The notes: generated from the sequence alone by a model not told the origin. A stretch of DNA of 64,000 bases from Hetaerina americana (GCA_022747635.1 JAKTNV010000009.1:67474677-67538676), one strand, 5' to 3'. Positions 49,131 through 62,036 are shown, counted from the stretch's first letter. A program made the numbers and translations.

Positions 49131-50389
49131 CCATATGTGACAAAGAACCATACAGATCCCGTTGGATTACGCTGTAACTTAATTTGGGTGCTAACGAAAT
49201 CTTACCGTTGTTAATTAAAGAATAGTATTTGCCAGATTTTACGAGGTTCACGCTCAATTCAATAGCGAGTTAGCGGGGATGTTTTTCATCAAATTATCGC
49301 TACTTATAACAACGGGTTTGTGGTCAGGTAAAAGGTAACAAAAATACCATACACTTAGGTTCAGATCTGATCAATTATCCGTTAATTTATAAAATTTGGC
49401 GTTTGATCTGGAAATAATGATTTTGAATTTTACAGACAAAAATAAGGCAGTTTCAAGAACGCTTACTTGCAAATTACCTACGCTGTTCTTATGCGCAAAT
49501 AATGTGAGAATCACTACGAATTTGTGAACGAAGGGCGTCTCTAAAAAGAGTTACGGGTTTCGTAAACAAACGAGTTTAATGAAGGTCCATTTCGTGGCAT
49601 GCCAAGAACAATTGTAAATCAAAAAGATTACTAAAACGATCTTATCAATAAATGATAGATATTCTTTGCGACTGATCGAACGACTTTATTAAATCCGCAG
49701 GTGTCTATTGAAAAAGTATTCTCTCCGTTTGAACGCGATGGTTCATATTAGGGTTTGCAAAGTGCAATAACCGACCATCGTTTGAAACAACAAGCTACTC
49801 GCTAAATCGTTTCCTCAAAATATTTTTCCGAAGAGAAAGTGAAATGCTATAGCAATACGTTTACTGCACTAAAATTTTGCTTGAGCATTAAAAATAATAC
49901 ATTGGAACAATCAAATTCACTTGCAAGCAGAACTTAAAACGTCTTCACGGAAATATCTCATTATTTCCATTAGCTCATAGGGAATTTGAAATGCGGGATG
50001 GACACTTAGAATGAAGGAAAAGGTACCCAAGACATCCAGAGTTCCAAACGAGGACCAAGTGCATCCAAATGCTATTTTCCAAACAAACTTCTGATCGGAT
50101 TGCTTGGCTTCAATCCGCCGAATGCTTCCCTGGGAACTCCCGCCGTTAAGGTTAGAAATCCTCGGCGATTTCCCACAGTTCGGGGGCAGAAATAATGAGT
50201 CTTCCCACGCAACGGGAGAAAAACAACTTTCGCTTGGCGGTTTGCAGGCTCGTTTAAAAACGCCTTAAAGATATTCCTCCCCCCCAATCCCCTCGGCGAC
50301 GGCGCAATAAGATTTAAGCCGCTCTAATGAAAATAAAAAATAAAAATTACAAGCGTCGGGGGACAAATTCAAAACCTAATCTCCGACGA
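49131..50389. other. non-coding stretch
   Basis: No gene is supported here. Confidence 0.5.
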
Positions 50390-50760
50390 ATTTCCCGTCT
50401 CTCCTCCCCCCTCGAAATCTCTCTCTCTCTCTTAATAGCGCGAATTCACCTCCACTTCCTCCCCCAGGGGGAAAAGGGGGAGCGGGAGGGTGCAGAGACG
50501 GAATGAGAAGAGGGGGACTTCTCTTGACGCCACTCGTTCCTTCGCCCCCTCGTCCCCTCCCATCCTGGCCCTCCACTGCCTTCCCCCTTCAACCTCCAGC
50601 AGGGCCTCACGAGACTCTCGTCCCCCCACCCTATCCCTAATCCTTCCCCGGGGTCCTTCCCTCCGCCTCCAAACCCTCCTTGACAATTCCCACCAGTACC
50701 CCCCCCCCCAACCCACAACCCAACCAACACCCTTCGACATCCCGATAGAGACCTGAGCGA
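50390..50760. other. pyrimidine-rich GC island
   Basis: C/T-rich runs on the plus strand include (CT)n near 50420 and a run of about nine C near 50700. Five overlapping open frames in several frames on both strands show compositional origin. Confidence 0.65.
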
Positions 50761-51068
50761 TATATTGCGATGCATGGACAACGATATAGGACATCCGGGC
50801 ACCAAAGCAACGCGATGTATCGGAATGTCACGTAAATTCCATTGCAGAAACTCAGGTGGACCAGGATATTATAACCACCGTTCGATTTATATTGAATCGA
50901 ATAGCAAATAGATTTTTAGACAATCGAAAAATAGATCGATTCAATCCGTGATGTGCACTGCCACAATGATCGCAAATATTAATGACGGTCAAAACATAAA
51001 ACATTGAATTAAATAAGTGCCTCTTCCCTAGTTGGATCCGAACGATACGGTCAAAGTAACTGAACTAC
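50761..51068. other. non-coding stretch
   Basis: I see no feature here. Confidence 0.5.
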
Positions 51069-51174
51069 AATTATATCATCGATATAATAGCAATCGAGAT
51101 GATTTTAATATTATATAATGATAAAATCGTCTCGATTGTTATGTTTATAAGGCGATCATTATATGCAGGAATTG
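51069..51174 (+). ncRNA. candidate long RNA hairpin (miRNA-precursor-like)
   Basis: ATAGCAATCGAGATGATTTTA (51087-51107) pairs with 51122-51142 across a 14-nt loop. The only two non-Watson-Crick positions would be G-U wobbles in a plus-strand transcript and A-C mismatches in a minus-strand one. Beyond them pairing continues with interruptions (ATAT with ATAT-like, then ATCG with CGAT at about 51078-51081 and 51153-51156, then TTATA). The size fits an insect miRNA precursor. There is no evidence of expression. Confidence 0.3.
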
Positions 51175-52369
51175 ATTCGTACGCTTAGGCGTCTATTTGG
51201 AAGTAGGAAATTCACTGTAACTCACTAAATCTTTACAAGTTCGAAATTTTAATGCAGTATCCGGAATACTAGTCGTTAGCGTATATATAAATACGAGCCA
51301 TACATACATACATGAGTATATCTACGTGCATGTGTGGAATATGTCGAAAATAAGATCATATTGATATTTATCTGTAATCGAAAATAAGTTTCGATAATCA
51401 ACATCTAGCTCAGGTACCATCTATATTTGTTAAATGATGTAAGGTTTGGACGTAGTCTTCTGAGATGAGGAAGCACCTGTGATGTGGAATCAGTCGGGTG
51501 CCAATGTAGATCAGGGCCTAATATACTTTTCTCTCTGATGGAAACAAATATTTATACTTCAATGAAGTGCCATTTTGAAATATACAGATCGCATATAATT
51601 TTACATTACATTGAGCAAAAAGGGCATCTGAAATAATGCAAACAAATTAACTACAAGTATTTCGGAGGCATTGACATTAAGATTTTTTTAAATTTACATC
51701 CAGTACGAGTGTATAGATATTCTTCCCGGACCTGCACGACTTAGTAGAGGACCCGTTTAAGACTCGACCGCAGGCTAGCGTTATTTGATGATAGGATTCC
51801 CTAATCTCGCGTTCCTTCCTCAAATAACTATTTAATTTCCTATGATGTCGCCTAAATATTCGCTATTTGAGAATTTGCAGAGTTCACCACGCAATCAAAA
51901 GACACTAATATCATCTATTACAAACGCCAACGACACTGGAGGATTGGCAGCCAGTGGATGCGACCAATGAAATCCCCACATCACACTGCCCAGAGCAAAG
52001 CAGTCTCCGAACTGACGTTACCGTTAAAGGTCATAACGATACCGAACAATCGTCATAAAATACATCAAATCCAGTGCTAATGTATCGGTTAGTAACTTAC
52101 CTGTAATATGTATTCTGTATCGGAAACGTTTTCATTCAGGCGGTCTCGATTTAGGCGATCAGCGATGGAAACTGGCCACACATCGATACACCATCCGCGT
52201 CGCCAAATATCGCTCTATTCATCTACGATTCGACACTGCGTTATCAACGTAGATTTTTGAGGGGAATCGATACCCGATACGACGATGCCTTTCCATTTAC
52301 GCTGCCGCATCGATGTATCAAAACGTCATACGATATTCAATTTACATCACGCGGCTCCTTACTCGCCGC
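51175..52369. other. non-coding stretch
   Basis: No gene is supported. Confidence 0.5.
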
Positions 52370-52990
52370 CTTCCCTACTTCAACCCCCAGACACCCACTT
52401 CCCACTCCCACCGGCATCACCAGGGACCCCAGGTTTTCACTCTCTCACCCGCCACCCCTCATCCCACCCCTTTCCCGCGCACGTCTCCCGGCTTGCCCCC
52501 CTACCACTCTTCACCCTCCCTCCCCACACGCCCAATCTCGTCAGTATACACCACTCTCGTTCCCTCCCCTCCCAACCAACCCCCGTCGACTCAACCCCCC
52601 CCGTTTCCCACCCTCGCCCTTCAATACGTCTCCGGCGAATACCACCCTCCTGCACCCCTCCGTAAAAGCGACTTCCACCCGCGCGCCCCACCTCCGCCAA
52701 CTGCCTTCCAGAGTGTGCTCGAGACGCACAGAGGCACTCGGGAAAAAATCATGAGGGTGGGGGGGGGAGAGTTAAGGGATCGGCATGAACCACACGCCAA
52801 GCACCCTAACTCCTCCCTCCCTCTCACCCCACTTCACCCCCCCCCCCCCAACCCCCACAATGCCAGACGACCAAAACCCATCCCTCGCCTCCACCCACAA
52901 CGACTTGTCTCTCACCCCGACGCCCCCGTTCCCGACGTGCCGCAGCGAGCACCATCGGATCGCGATTAGGGAGGAGGTGATTGGGGTAGA
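52370..52990. other. C-rich island with very low plus-strand G content
   Basis: Over 600 bp the plus strand is dominated by C with A and T. It yields long Pro/Ser/Thr/His-rich frames in all three plus frames (52257-52754, 52285-52665, 52313-52969). Open reading in every frame at once argues against any of them being a protein. Confidence 0.7.
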
Positions 52991-53089
52991 AACGCCATAG
53001 ACGCGTTTATTTCTTCATTCGCTCCTTTTTTTTCCTCTCGCCTCCTCTCATCCCAACGTCATTATCATCGAAATTTTTTTTTCAATTCG

Positions 53090-53480
53090 ACGCGGTCTGG
53101 AGCGCAATCCGGCTGTTGGCGAGGTAACACGTGATGCCTAGAAACGGCGGTCGGGCAAGATGGGCTCGCGTAACGATACCGAAAAGTATTGAAAATCAGG
53201 GTGGGAGATAAAAAAAAAGTATAGTGAATCGGCGCACGAAATCATTTGAGGCCGGCCTCGACTCGAGTGCGGCGTGGACGGCGGAGCGCACGTCCGACCG
53301 GGGGCGGCGAGGGGGTCCGCCGTAATGATTCCCTCTCTCGGCCGCCGTGATACCTGCCGCTCGCTCGGAGTGACCCCTGCGTTGGCGGTCGGGATGCAGT
53401 GGGCTTTTTCAGTCGAACTGATGATAAAAACTCCCATTTTTGACTCGAGTGCTCAGCAGGAAGGCATTTCAATACCGCGG
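53090..53480. other. CpG-dense island
   Basis: It contains many CpG dinucleotides and no simple repeat (GGCCGGCCTCGACTCGAGTG, GCGGCGTGGACGGCGGAGCG). It is the most promoter-like base composition in the window. No protein domain is seen in the open frames on either strand. Confidence 0.4.
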
Positions 53481-54181
53481 TGCCGCATCCTATGACGAGC
53501 GGCTCGAAAATTTGCGGTTATTGGTTTTCACGTATTTTTAATTCGGCTTCCATCCGGTGGGAGCAGTGTTGTCACGTCAGCCTATGAAGGATGAAGGGAG
53601 CGGTGATTCTAACATTTAACAACATCGGATATTGATTTTGCAGTTGAGAAAGTAACCCACAGATCATATTTGCATTTACAACAGACGTTTCATTTGCTTT
53701 CAAATATTATGTACGCAAGTAAATTATCCTAGCGTTGGTGTTTTAAATTTCGGTAGCTTCGAGAAACGTACTACGATAAAATGAGCGCCCATAAAAATAA
53801 TATTTTTTTATTTAGTAATACGCATTTATTTTTAACTTAAAATTGAAACATGGTCTATTTAGGAACGTAGAACTAAATGATTTATCATTATTAGTCGTCT
53901 ATTCATTAAAATCATTCCATTCCCTACTGATATGAAACATCTGTAGTTCAAGTATGTGAACATTTCTTCCGTGTGCAATAATCTATCAGTGGACTAACCA
54001 ACAGATCTTTTATGAACCTCCGGTCCGAATAATGGTAATTTTTTTTTAATCGCGCCCATTACGCATGTAAAAAAAGGCATTTTCAACATTTCCACGTAAA
54101 CATGAAACAACATAAATACGAGTGACAATATGGAAATTGGTACATTAAAAATGTTGTTAATAAATCTAAAAATAATTTAAT
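53481..54181. other. AT-rich non-coding stretch
   Basis: I see no feature here. Confidence 0.5.
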
Positions 54182-54650
54182 GTTCGCAGGGAGTATTAAA
54201 ACCCATTATCGAATGCGGTTGTTTTACGGACAATTACGGTCAGAGGCCAAGAAAGCGACTTTGAATGTCTTTCACTCTGCAAGAGTCTTTTGTTCTGGAT
54301 TATTCACCAAAGAATTTTCATCACTAAACAGGGAGAACAAAAGCTTTTCAGGGAATACGAAGTAGTTATAAGCCTGCGGAAATAAAATGAAACTGTTTAA
54401 GGAGACTTTAAGTGACTTAAAAAATATAACTGCATGGAAAGTAAACTGCAATCCACTTCAAAGTTCGTTCACAGACTAACATAGTTCACAATTATAACAA
54501 CCATTCTCAAGTTTACGAAACACAATGGACTGTTTGAGGGACCAGGCACCAGAGACACTTTGCACTCGAACTTTGGTCCTTCAAAAAACAAGTTTTTCAT
54601 TGATTAAATGATACATTCATTCTTTTATCTAACTATTCGATGAAAAATAT
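54182..54650 (+). repeat. left copy of a diverged direct duplication
   Basis: It shares blocks in the same order with 55573-56010. These are GTTCGCAGGGA (54182), GAATGTCT followed by AGAGTCTTTTGTTCTGGATT (54264-54305), GCATGGAAAGTAAAC (54432) with AAAGTTCGTTCACAGACTAA, and TTCATTGATTAAATGATACA. Spacing between matching blocks is about 1390 bp, falling to 1364. It is an unnamed old repeat. Confidence 0.55.
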
Positions 54651-55572
54651 AACCTGTCAGGAGCACATGCGACGTGCAACCAAGATTCCAGAATAAAACC
54701 TAACGCATCCAACCATCAACCTTCGTCTCCAATCTTTAATGATGCTAATAAAAGTTTATCAAAAATTGCAAAAATACCAAAACGGCATTACATTTCACAA
54801 ACTGCGATAAGCTAGAGCATTCCTGTACTCATTTCTTGGGGACGCGGGATGAGAATACAATCTGATCCTCATCCATTGGTAGCTGACGAAATTAACGGCC
54901 GTCCTCCCGAAGGGGTAGGTCAATTCACAGGAAGCTTGGAATACGAAATCAATCAACTCATAGGCTTATATAATGGTGCCTCCTCCTCACGGGGTGCACA
55001 CTCACTGCGGACCATTAGGCCCGAACACGTCCCCTTTCGAAAGCACCGGCGCCAATTTGTGCGAATTTATCGCTTGCAAAGGGGTCGCTATTCATATCCT
55101 TGTCCTTGACAATCAGGAAGACGAGTTCAAGTGCTCGGAGAAACTCCCCGCACGTTCGCCGGCGGATTCACGAATGAATCATTCCACCCCGGCCCTCAAA
55201 ACACACCAATTGTGCCCTTCTCGCTAGGAAATGAATGCCACACATGATTCACAGAGCATAAAAGGGTAATTTTTCACTACGTTCGTCTTCCGGCACGGCC
55301 CTGTCAAGGGTTTGTACACCGACGAAAATAGCAATCCATCTCTACACAGGTGTCATTTATGGAGGGAAACCTGGGAACCTCCTACTCCCTCCTCCAGTTT
55401 TTAGATTTTTGTTGCGAAAAATTTGCACATATACTGGCAGCAAGTAAGGGGTATGTATATTACGATAAGAAATAAAAACAATGAGAGGAAAATGCATGGA
55501 AAATAGTTCCGGAGTTGATTTCCGAGTTTCAGAGGATCATGGCACGGAATGCCAAAGATATATTCATTTTGG
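54651..55572. other. spacer between the two duplicated copies
   Basis: No gene is supported. Open frames 54849-55109 and 54973-55227 overlap in different frames and carry no domain. Confidence 0.45.
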
Positions 55573-56010
55573 GTTCACAGGGAACTTGAAAATCATTTAT
55601 TGAACGTGTATACTTAATATACAAAGATGATCAATGGCCAAGGTAGGGCCTTAAATGTCTCATTTCTATTAAAGAGCCTTTTGTTTTGCATTATACACAT
55701 ACTAATTTAGAGCTTTTCAATGTGCACGAATGCTATGAGCCTACTGAGCTAAAATAAAACTTGTTTTCGAAGACATACGATATTCTTTTATAATCGCATG
55801 GAAAGTAAACGTGTCAATCCCACCGAAAAGTTCATTTGCGGACCAACTTAGTTGACAATTATGACCGTTCCCATGCATCAACCTATATGATGTACTGAAG
55901 GCACTATATTGCAATTTTGATTTATCAATGAACAGGTATTCGTTGATTGAATGGTATGTGCTTTCACGATTACTATAAAGTTCTATTGATTCTTATCTAA
56001 ACGATATTAG
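55573..56010 (+). repeat. right copy of a diverged direct duplication
   Basis: Matching blocks are GTTCACAGGGA (55573), AAATGTCT followed by AGAGCCTTTTGTTTTGCATT (55654-55695), GCATGGAAAGTAAAC (55796) with AAAGTTCATTTGCGGACCAA, and TTCGTTGATTGAATGGTATG. Confidence 0.55.
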
Positions 56011-56990
56011 CCCAAACCCCTCCGAAGCAAAAACTGAAATGGAGCTCCTTCATTTGTATTTAATCGCGTGAGTAGATTTGATAAACAACTTGAGTCTTGG
56101 AGCGTTTTCATGATCAGGATTCGTCAAAAACAGCTAATAAAAACAATTAACTGACATTAATGCACCTTTGGAATACGGTTGAAGTATTTGGGGCACTCAT
56201 AACTAATGAGGGAAAAGAGAAGCTCACTGCGACAATAACTTCATCCTAACAAGGTCATCAATTTATGCTCAAGGACGAAGGATACTTACGAGCAACTTTG
56301 ATAGGGCGAGTTAATCTTTGGTTACTTCCAAATATTATCTCATTAGTGACTAATATTAATATATGGCTGGGTTGAGAGTGGATAAGTATAACGCTTATCC
56401 TCAGAAACCAACATTTGAAAAAACTGGTGATCAAATGAGAGCAAAGGAGAGCTATACGTACACTTCCAAGCGCGACTCATTCTCTTCCATGCCACTCCTA
56501 ACGCACCTGGAATGAGCTCACGAATTAAGAGGGAACAAATCAAATACACAGTAAGAAACCAGTTGCTAGAAGAACCGAAAGATCTGCGGCGACATATGTC
56601 TCACATCTGTGTTTACTAAAATCATCCATTAGGTTAAAGAGAGAGATAAAATTTTATCAATAAGCATCATTACATTTGTTTCTTTATCCATATCATACAC
56701 ATTACATACGCATTTGCGCCATTCGAACTCAACCGCTAATGCTTAGACAATTACCCCAAATACTATGGTCAATCTTTCCAAAACAGTGAACATTGGCACT
56801 TCTTTGCGTTTCAATCATAAATGCTATAAAAACGTCCACAAAGATTCCGAAGTGGGAACGCACCAGGCTAATTAAAGCCATCGGCAGTACACTGGGACCA
56901 GCATCGGGTGCTTACGATGGGCGTTTCGTTTCACCGCTTTTCGAAAAAAATCAGACGAAAAAAATGAACGCCTTCAACCATCGGCCTGCG
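56011..56990. other. non-coding stretch
   Basis: I see nothing supported here. Confidence 0.5.
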
Positions 56991-57440
56991 GCCAAAACAA
57001 CTCGGACGCCATCCGCGCACGAAAGGGGGTTGGAGGGGGTTGGTGGTGCGGGGCGGGGGTCGGGGAGGGGTTAGGAGGGTGAAATACTCACGGTTCCCAG
57101 CCCGGACAAAACGCACTCCCGTAACAACCTCTTCAGCTCCTTCTTAAAACGGATCCTGATCCCTTAGGACACCGCTTCCGAAGGCACCCCTGATACCCTC
57201 CCCCACATCCGTCTGCCAATTCCGTGCACTCGACAACCCTCCCCCCCCACGCCACGTCCTCCCCTTCACCCCTCACCCCCACGCGCCATGGGTCGAGTTC
57301 CTACCGCTTCAATCTCCATTCACCAAAGCGTTTCCTTGTTTTACCTCTAACCCCCGCCTGCTCGTCGCCTAACCATGAATATTCCCCCAAATCCCATTCC
57401 GGATCGCACGCCTCTCTTTCGGTTTACGTCTCCGAGCTTC
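56991..57440. other. GC-rich island, G-rich then C-rich
   Basis: GGGGTTGGAGGGGGTTGGTG and a G-rich run near 57050 are followed by a C-rich stretch (57180-57300). The open frame 57224-57622 starts in this composition and is not recognised. Confidence 0.55.
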
Positions 57441-58730
57441 TTTTAACGCTTGTCGAGGTCGCCCAACCGTCGATAATCGAGGACTCGTTTCTAAAAGCGA
57501 TAAGTCAAATTTCGATGCATCAGGAACCAGTCGAACATAAATTTGAAGCAAGTTATTTTTATTCGCATCCAGTGAAATTTAGACAGTTGCGTAAGGGTTG
57601 CAGTATGATTTTATATCATTAGATGACTATGAAAACGCAAGCTACATGAACTTGTGAGCTGACATGTAGCTTTGAGAAAATGGGCACATTACGATAGATC
57701 ACAACCGCGGTGGCATTCGGGCCTCGACAAGAACACGTCTCTACGGCCTCTTGTATGAGCGATTACTGGCATCGGTATCTTGAACTGATAGGCATTTAAT
57801 TTCTCGAAATTTATCAGAGAGAAAATATTTTGAACAACAAAAATTAACAAAAAAAACTAATATTTCAGATGGAAGTGCTTTTGAATCCTCCCCATCGAAA
57901 TAGATATCTCTCGAACGGTATTGCACAGTACACTCGTGTTATTAAGTTCCGGGAAGTGCACTGAAGTCAATTGAAAAATATGCAATAATTCATTTATGTA
58001 TAGCAGGAAACATCGTTTGAGGTGAAGGAATTTATGTCGGTAAATAAAAATTACAAAGTAAAAATACGCGAAAACGATATCAAGGACCTTGTTTATGTCG
58101 CTGGGCTTATAGCCATTATCACAGTGTGGCAAAATGTTTGAGTGCGCCGTGGCTAATTCTCAAAGTTTCCACAAGTTGCAAAAATTGTATTCATCAGAAA
58201 GAACAATCCTTAAAAACCAAGATGGTACGGGCGGAAACCAGAGCTTGGCACTTGGCGCCATATTTCGTGAGATATATATGTATATATATTTATCTTTGTA
58301 GCCTACAGAAATAAATGTATAAGGCTTTAAGCTGATAGTACAATAGAATAACATTTATTGCTCGCGATCTATTCCTTGAAGCACGAATAAATACATTGCA
58401 TGTCCTAATTATACAATATAATACAACGCAACTAATCATTGCTGACGAAAAAGATCAGAATATTTACAATGAAAGAGTAGATATGGTATAAACATATCCA
58501 ATAAGACGCTAATGACCCCGGCTGTCGGTCACCTACACTAGTAACTACTACAAATACTATAAGGAAAACACTGCCTCTAGAATGCGCTTTAAAATTTCAT
58601 TTGCTTGAGAGGAATCTTTTGAAATCTATTCTGACCGTAGCAATGCCGCATCGGAACACACGACTACGGGTATATTAAAAAAAGAAAAAAAAGGTCAAAA
58701 GATGCTGGACGAAATTGACCATATCGTTGA
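57441..58730. other. AT-rich non-coding stretch
   Basis: I see no gene or known repeat. Confidence 0.5.
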
Positions 58731-58734
58731 GGGA

Positions 58735-59120
58735 CAGTTTGGCCGGCGTCCCCTCTCCCCATCCGCCACCATCGCCGCTCAGCTACATCTACTCGTATGC
58801 TCTCATCCCCTCACCCCTCTAACCGCTGCTTTTTCCTCCATTCCGCCACCCTAGTCTGCCTGTCTCCACTCAGCTTCGCCCTCTCGCCCAGTCCACTCCC
58901 CCGGCACGCCCTTCGACGCCACGCCACTCCACGCCACTTTGCAAGTCTGAAGGGCCGAGGAGAGGAGGGCGAGGCGCGCGGGAGAGGGCCGGGTGAGTGA
59001 AGGGGTTGACGTTGACCTTATGCAGAGTGTCGACGTATTATCGCGCACCTTGCCATTCTTCCCCCCCCCTCGCCTCTTTTCGACGACCCTCTCCCTCTCT
59101 TCCGCCCACTCCACCCTATA
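58735..59120. other. C-rich then G-rich GC island
   Basis: C/T-rich runs on the plus strand surround a GAGGAGAGGAGGGCGAGGCG block (about 58960). Open frames on both strands are compositional. Confidence 0.6.
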
Positions 59121-60294
59121 ACTAGGGCTGCCAACATCTGGAGGGTCGATTCTGGGAGATGACCACTTCACGAGCGGGAAATTCCGGGAGTTTATCGAAT
59201 CTTAAAAGCAAAACTACCTCGTAGGACAGTACTACACTACCCGCGGCCCGCCACTGCTTTTCATGTGGGCAGCGACAGGCGATGTTGATATTTTTAAAAA
59301 CGAAACGATATTTTTAATAACAGTGAAACATAATTTCGCTATTTTCCGATATTTCCAATAATTTCGTATTTAAAGTTAATTAAAAATGCTTGTCTCTAGT
59401 TACTTTATGGACTAATCCAATGAAATGATCGCAACGAAGCTATTTCCGTACTTCTTAACACGTTCCCTACACTCGGAATACTATATACGCTGTGCGATCC
59501 ATTAATAATCAAAGATAGTGCATCACCGTCATAGGTGAACTGCGTAACGATTATCTTTCGGGGGCTCGAACATGGTTCTTCTTCACCACACGTGCAAATC
59601 ATTGCTGTCTTCATTAATTCTACGGATAACTAAAAAGGTGCTATCACCGTTCTTCAAATGTCACACTTCGAAATCAAAAACGTATCACAATGCCTCCCAC
59701 TACCACGAATTATCTGAGCTGAATTCCTAGATCAAAAAACGTTCAGTACGGAGGAATATCGCGCTACGGGTAAATATACCGATTACACACCAAAGAAACA
59801 TCCAGATCGCGAGCATCATTGGCGTAAAAATAAAAATCGTAAATTTATCTCCAATCGAATTCCACAATTCACCCCCAAAATATTCCAGTAGGAGAAACAA
59901 ATCACCATACTATGTACAGCAATCGAGAGCGGTTCCAAAATTCCTCTCCTGGATCTCTCCTTGCACGGTTGCTTTCAATAAAAACGACAATTGGTACAAA
60001 TAGGAGAAAGTATTATTATTTATAATTTAAAAAAAGGGCTCGTATTAACCATTTCCGTCCCTTAAAATTAGATAACCCAACTATGTTCCCACTAGGGAGT
60101 ACGTGTATATTACAAAAAAGCACGACTTGAAACTCTCCAATTTAATAACGTTCTGACACCTCACGAGAGGATATTTTAAATGAGATAAATCGGAAGACAA
60201 AAACGTTAATTGTTATTTGAAGATTTGAGCGCCGGATTAATTCCGGAAGCCTCCCGGTTAACGTGGCACAGTTGGCAATCCTACCTATAACTCG
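59121..60294. other. non-coding stretch
   Basis: No supported feature is visible. Confidence 0.5.
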
Positions 60295-60640
60295 CCGTCG
60301 AATCTCCTCTCCTCCCCCCCCCCTCCCCAACACTCCCATCACGCTTCCCGTGTCTCTCCCCTTCCCGAACGACGTACGTATCCTTCTTCGCTTCTCGATC
60401 TTCCGCGCGCGCCACACTCGCAACCCCTCTCCCGCCAGCTGCATTCCCCGCGCTCCGGCGTCTTCATTATTCGTGGATGGGGGAGAGCGGCGGGCGGGCT
60501 GAGGGGGACAAAGAGAGGGATAAAGAGGGAGGGGGGAATATGGAAAGAAAACAAGACAGGCGTAAAATTCTTTGCAAAGAGCGAGAGCAAAGTAGAGCGG
60601 AGGGAGAGGGGGGCGCGCATTAAGGCTCGCAGGAGAGAAC
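60295..60640. other. pyrimidine-to-purine GC island
   Basis: The plus strand is C/T-rich to about 60450 and G/A-rich after about 60475. The minus-strand frame 60142-60642 (166 codons) runs through both halves and looks compositional. Confidence 0.6.
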
Positions 60641-61559
60641 ACCCACTTTTCAATCCTTACCCCTTTTGACGACCGAAGAAGGAAACGAAACCGTCGACCC
60701 GTTATTCCTTTGCGTATCGCAGTTCAAGTGCTATTATGGTCTATATTATCACCATTCCCCACCCCATCCTCCTCTCGCTCCCCCTGTTGTCATTTTTATG
60801 TTAATAAAAAAGGGACTCCATTTGACAATGCATATAATGAGCGCACTCGCCCGACTTTCTAAAGCCTGGACGCACGAAGAAAATAAAAGACACCGTGAAG
60901 TCCTTTGTGTTCGCTGTCAGCGCGGAGAGTTTGCCACTAATTGCCAAAAGGTAAAGCAATGGACCCAAAGGATCCTCATAACATCGGAGCTCGGATGTTA
61001 ATGAGAGCTATGCTTGGGAGATTAATGCTTGCCACGTGACGGAATTACTGCACTCGGAAAGAAAGGCTGCTTATCTGAAAAAGAGAGTCGGCTGAAACAT
61101 TACTTCCGACGCGACAACAATTATTTATGGCGATAAAATACCGGTAATTATGGAGGGACAATGCGAGGAGACAACCAACGTTCCAACGTTCGGAGGGAAG
61201 GAATTCTTGGAGGGTCTTTGGGGGGTCTTGTATCCCTTAGATTAAAATTTACTAATTATGTGCCATCAACGCTCGGGGCGGAAGGAAAAATGTATTATTT
61301 CTGCAAAATTTTGCCTCGTGGGTGAGAGATCGGAACAAAAAAAATTCGCACATTCATCATAATTAACATTTCAATCAGATTCCTCACCATTCTAGCTATG
61401 CGACTTCTGTATATCAGCGAACGCAAAACGTTTTAAAGTGGATCAACTAACTCTTAACGCTTCAGGTGAAGGAAACCTTATCCAATACTCAAAACGCACG
61501 GACTGTTTATGGAGTTTACTTTGGTTTCCGCGGAATTACCGGGCGTATTCCTCATGTAA
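60641..61559. other. non-coding stretch
   Basis: Open frame 60666-61001 (plus, 111 codons) has two CxxC-like Cys positions (LCVRCQRGEFATNCQ) but no recognisable domain. I do not call it. Confidence 0.4.
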
Positions 61560-61780
61560 TAAAAAACCATAAACACAGTAATCAACCCGAAGGTCGGTTT
61601 AGTAGGTGATGGTAGAGTTCCCCCAATACTAAGCCCTATACAGCGTATGAAATTCACACATCAGGGTAGGGGGGCCAGTTCCTTTCTCTGTGCCGGTTAT
61701 GGTTCCCCAGGAAGATCTGGTACCCGAAAAATCACTTTAGCTTGGGTGGAGCTGCAGGTGCCCAGAGTGCCCCTCCAATA
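61560..61780 (-). repeat. SINE-A copy lacking the tRNA-like head
   Basis: On the plus strand, CAGTAATCAACCCGAAGGTC, ATTCACACATCAGGGTAGGG and CCCAGGAAGATCTGGTACCC are the reverse complement of the 6245 copy. It stops just before the head, where the next copy begins. Confidence 0.75.
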
Positions 61781-61784
61781 TGTA

Positions 61785-62036
61785 CAACCACAGTAATCGC
61801 CCCAAGAACCCGAAGATTGGATGGATCGGTGGGGTAGAGCTCTACTCGTATTAGTTCCTATGCGAGGTGTGAATTTGACACATCAGGGTACTTTCTCTGT
61901 ACTGCCGTCGATTACCGAGTAATATCCAGAACAATGAAACAGCTTGAGTGAAGTTCAGAGGTGTCACTCGGAAACAAACCCGAATCCTCCGGTCAGTAAC
62001 CAAGCATTCTATCAGCTGGACTACAACTCTCCCTAA
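61785..62036 (-). repeat. SINE-A copy, second of a head-to-tail pair
   Basis: It begins ACCACAGTAATCGCCCCAAG and keeps GTGTGAATTTGACACATCAG. It ends in a tRNA-like head on the minus strand (GTTGTAGTCCAGCTGATAGA, then GAGGATTCGGGTTTG). It is more diverged than its neighbour. Confidence 0.65.

Noticed and set aside
52257..52969. Three long Pro/Ser/Thr-rich plus-strand frames
   Set aside because: All three frames are open simultaneously in C-rich DNA, so none is supported.
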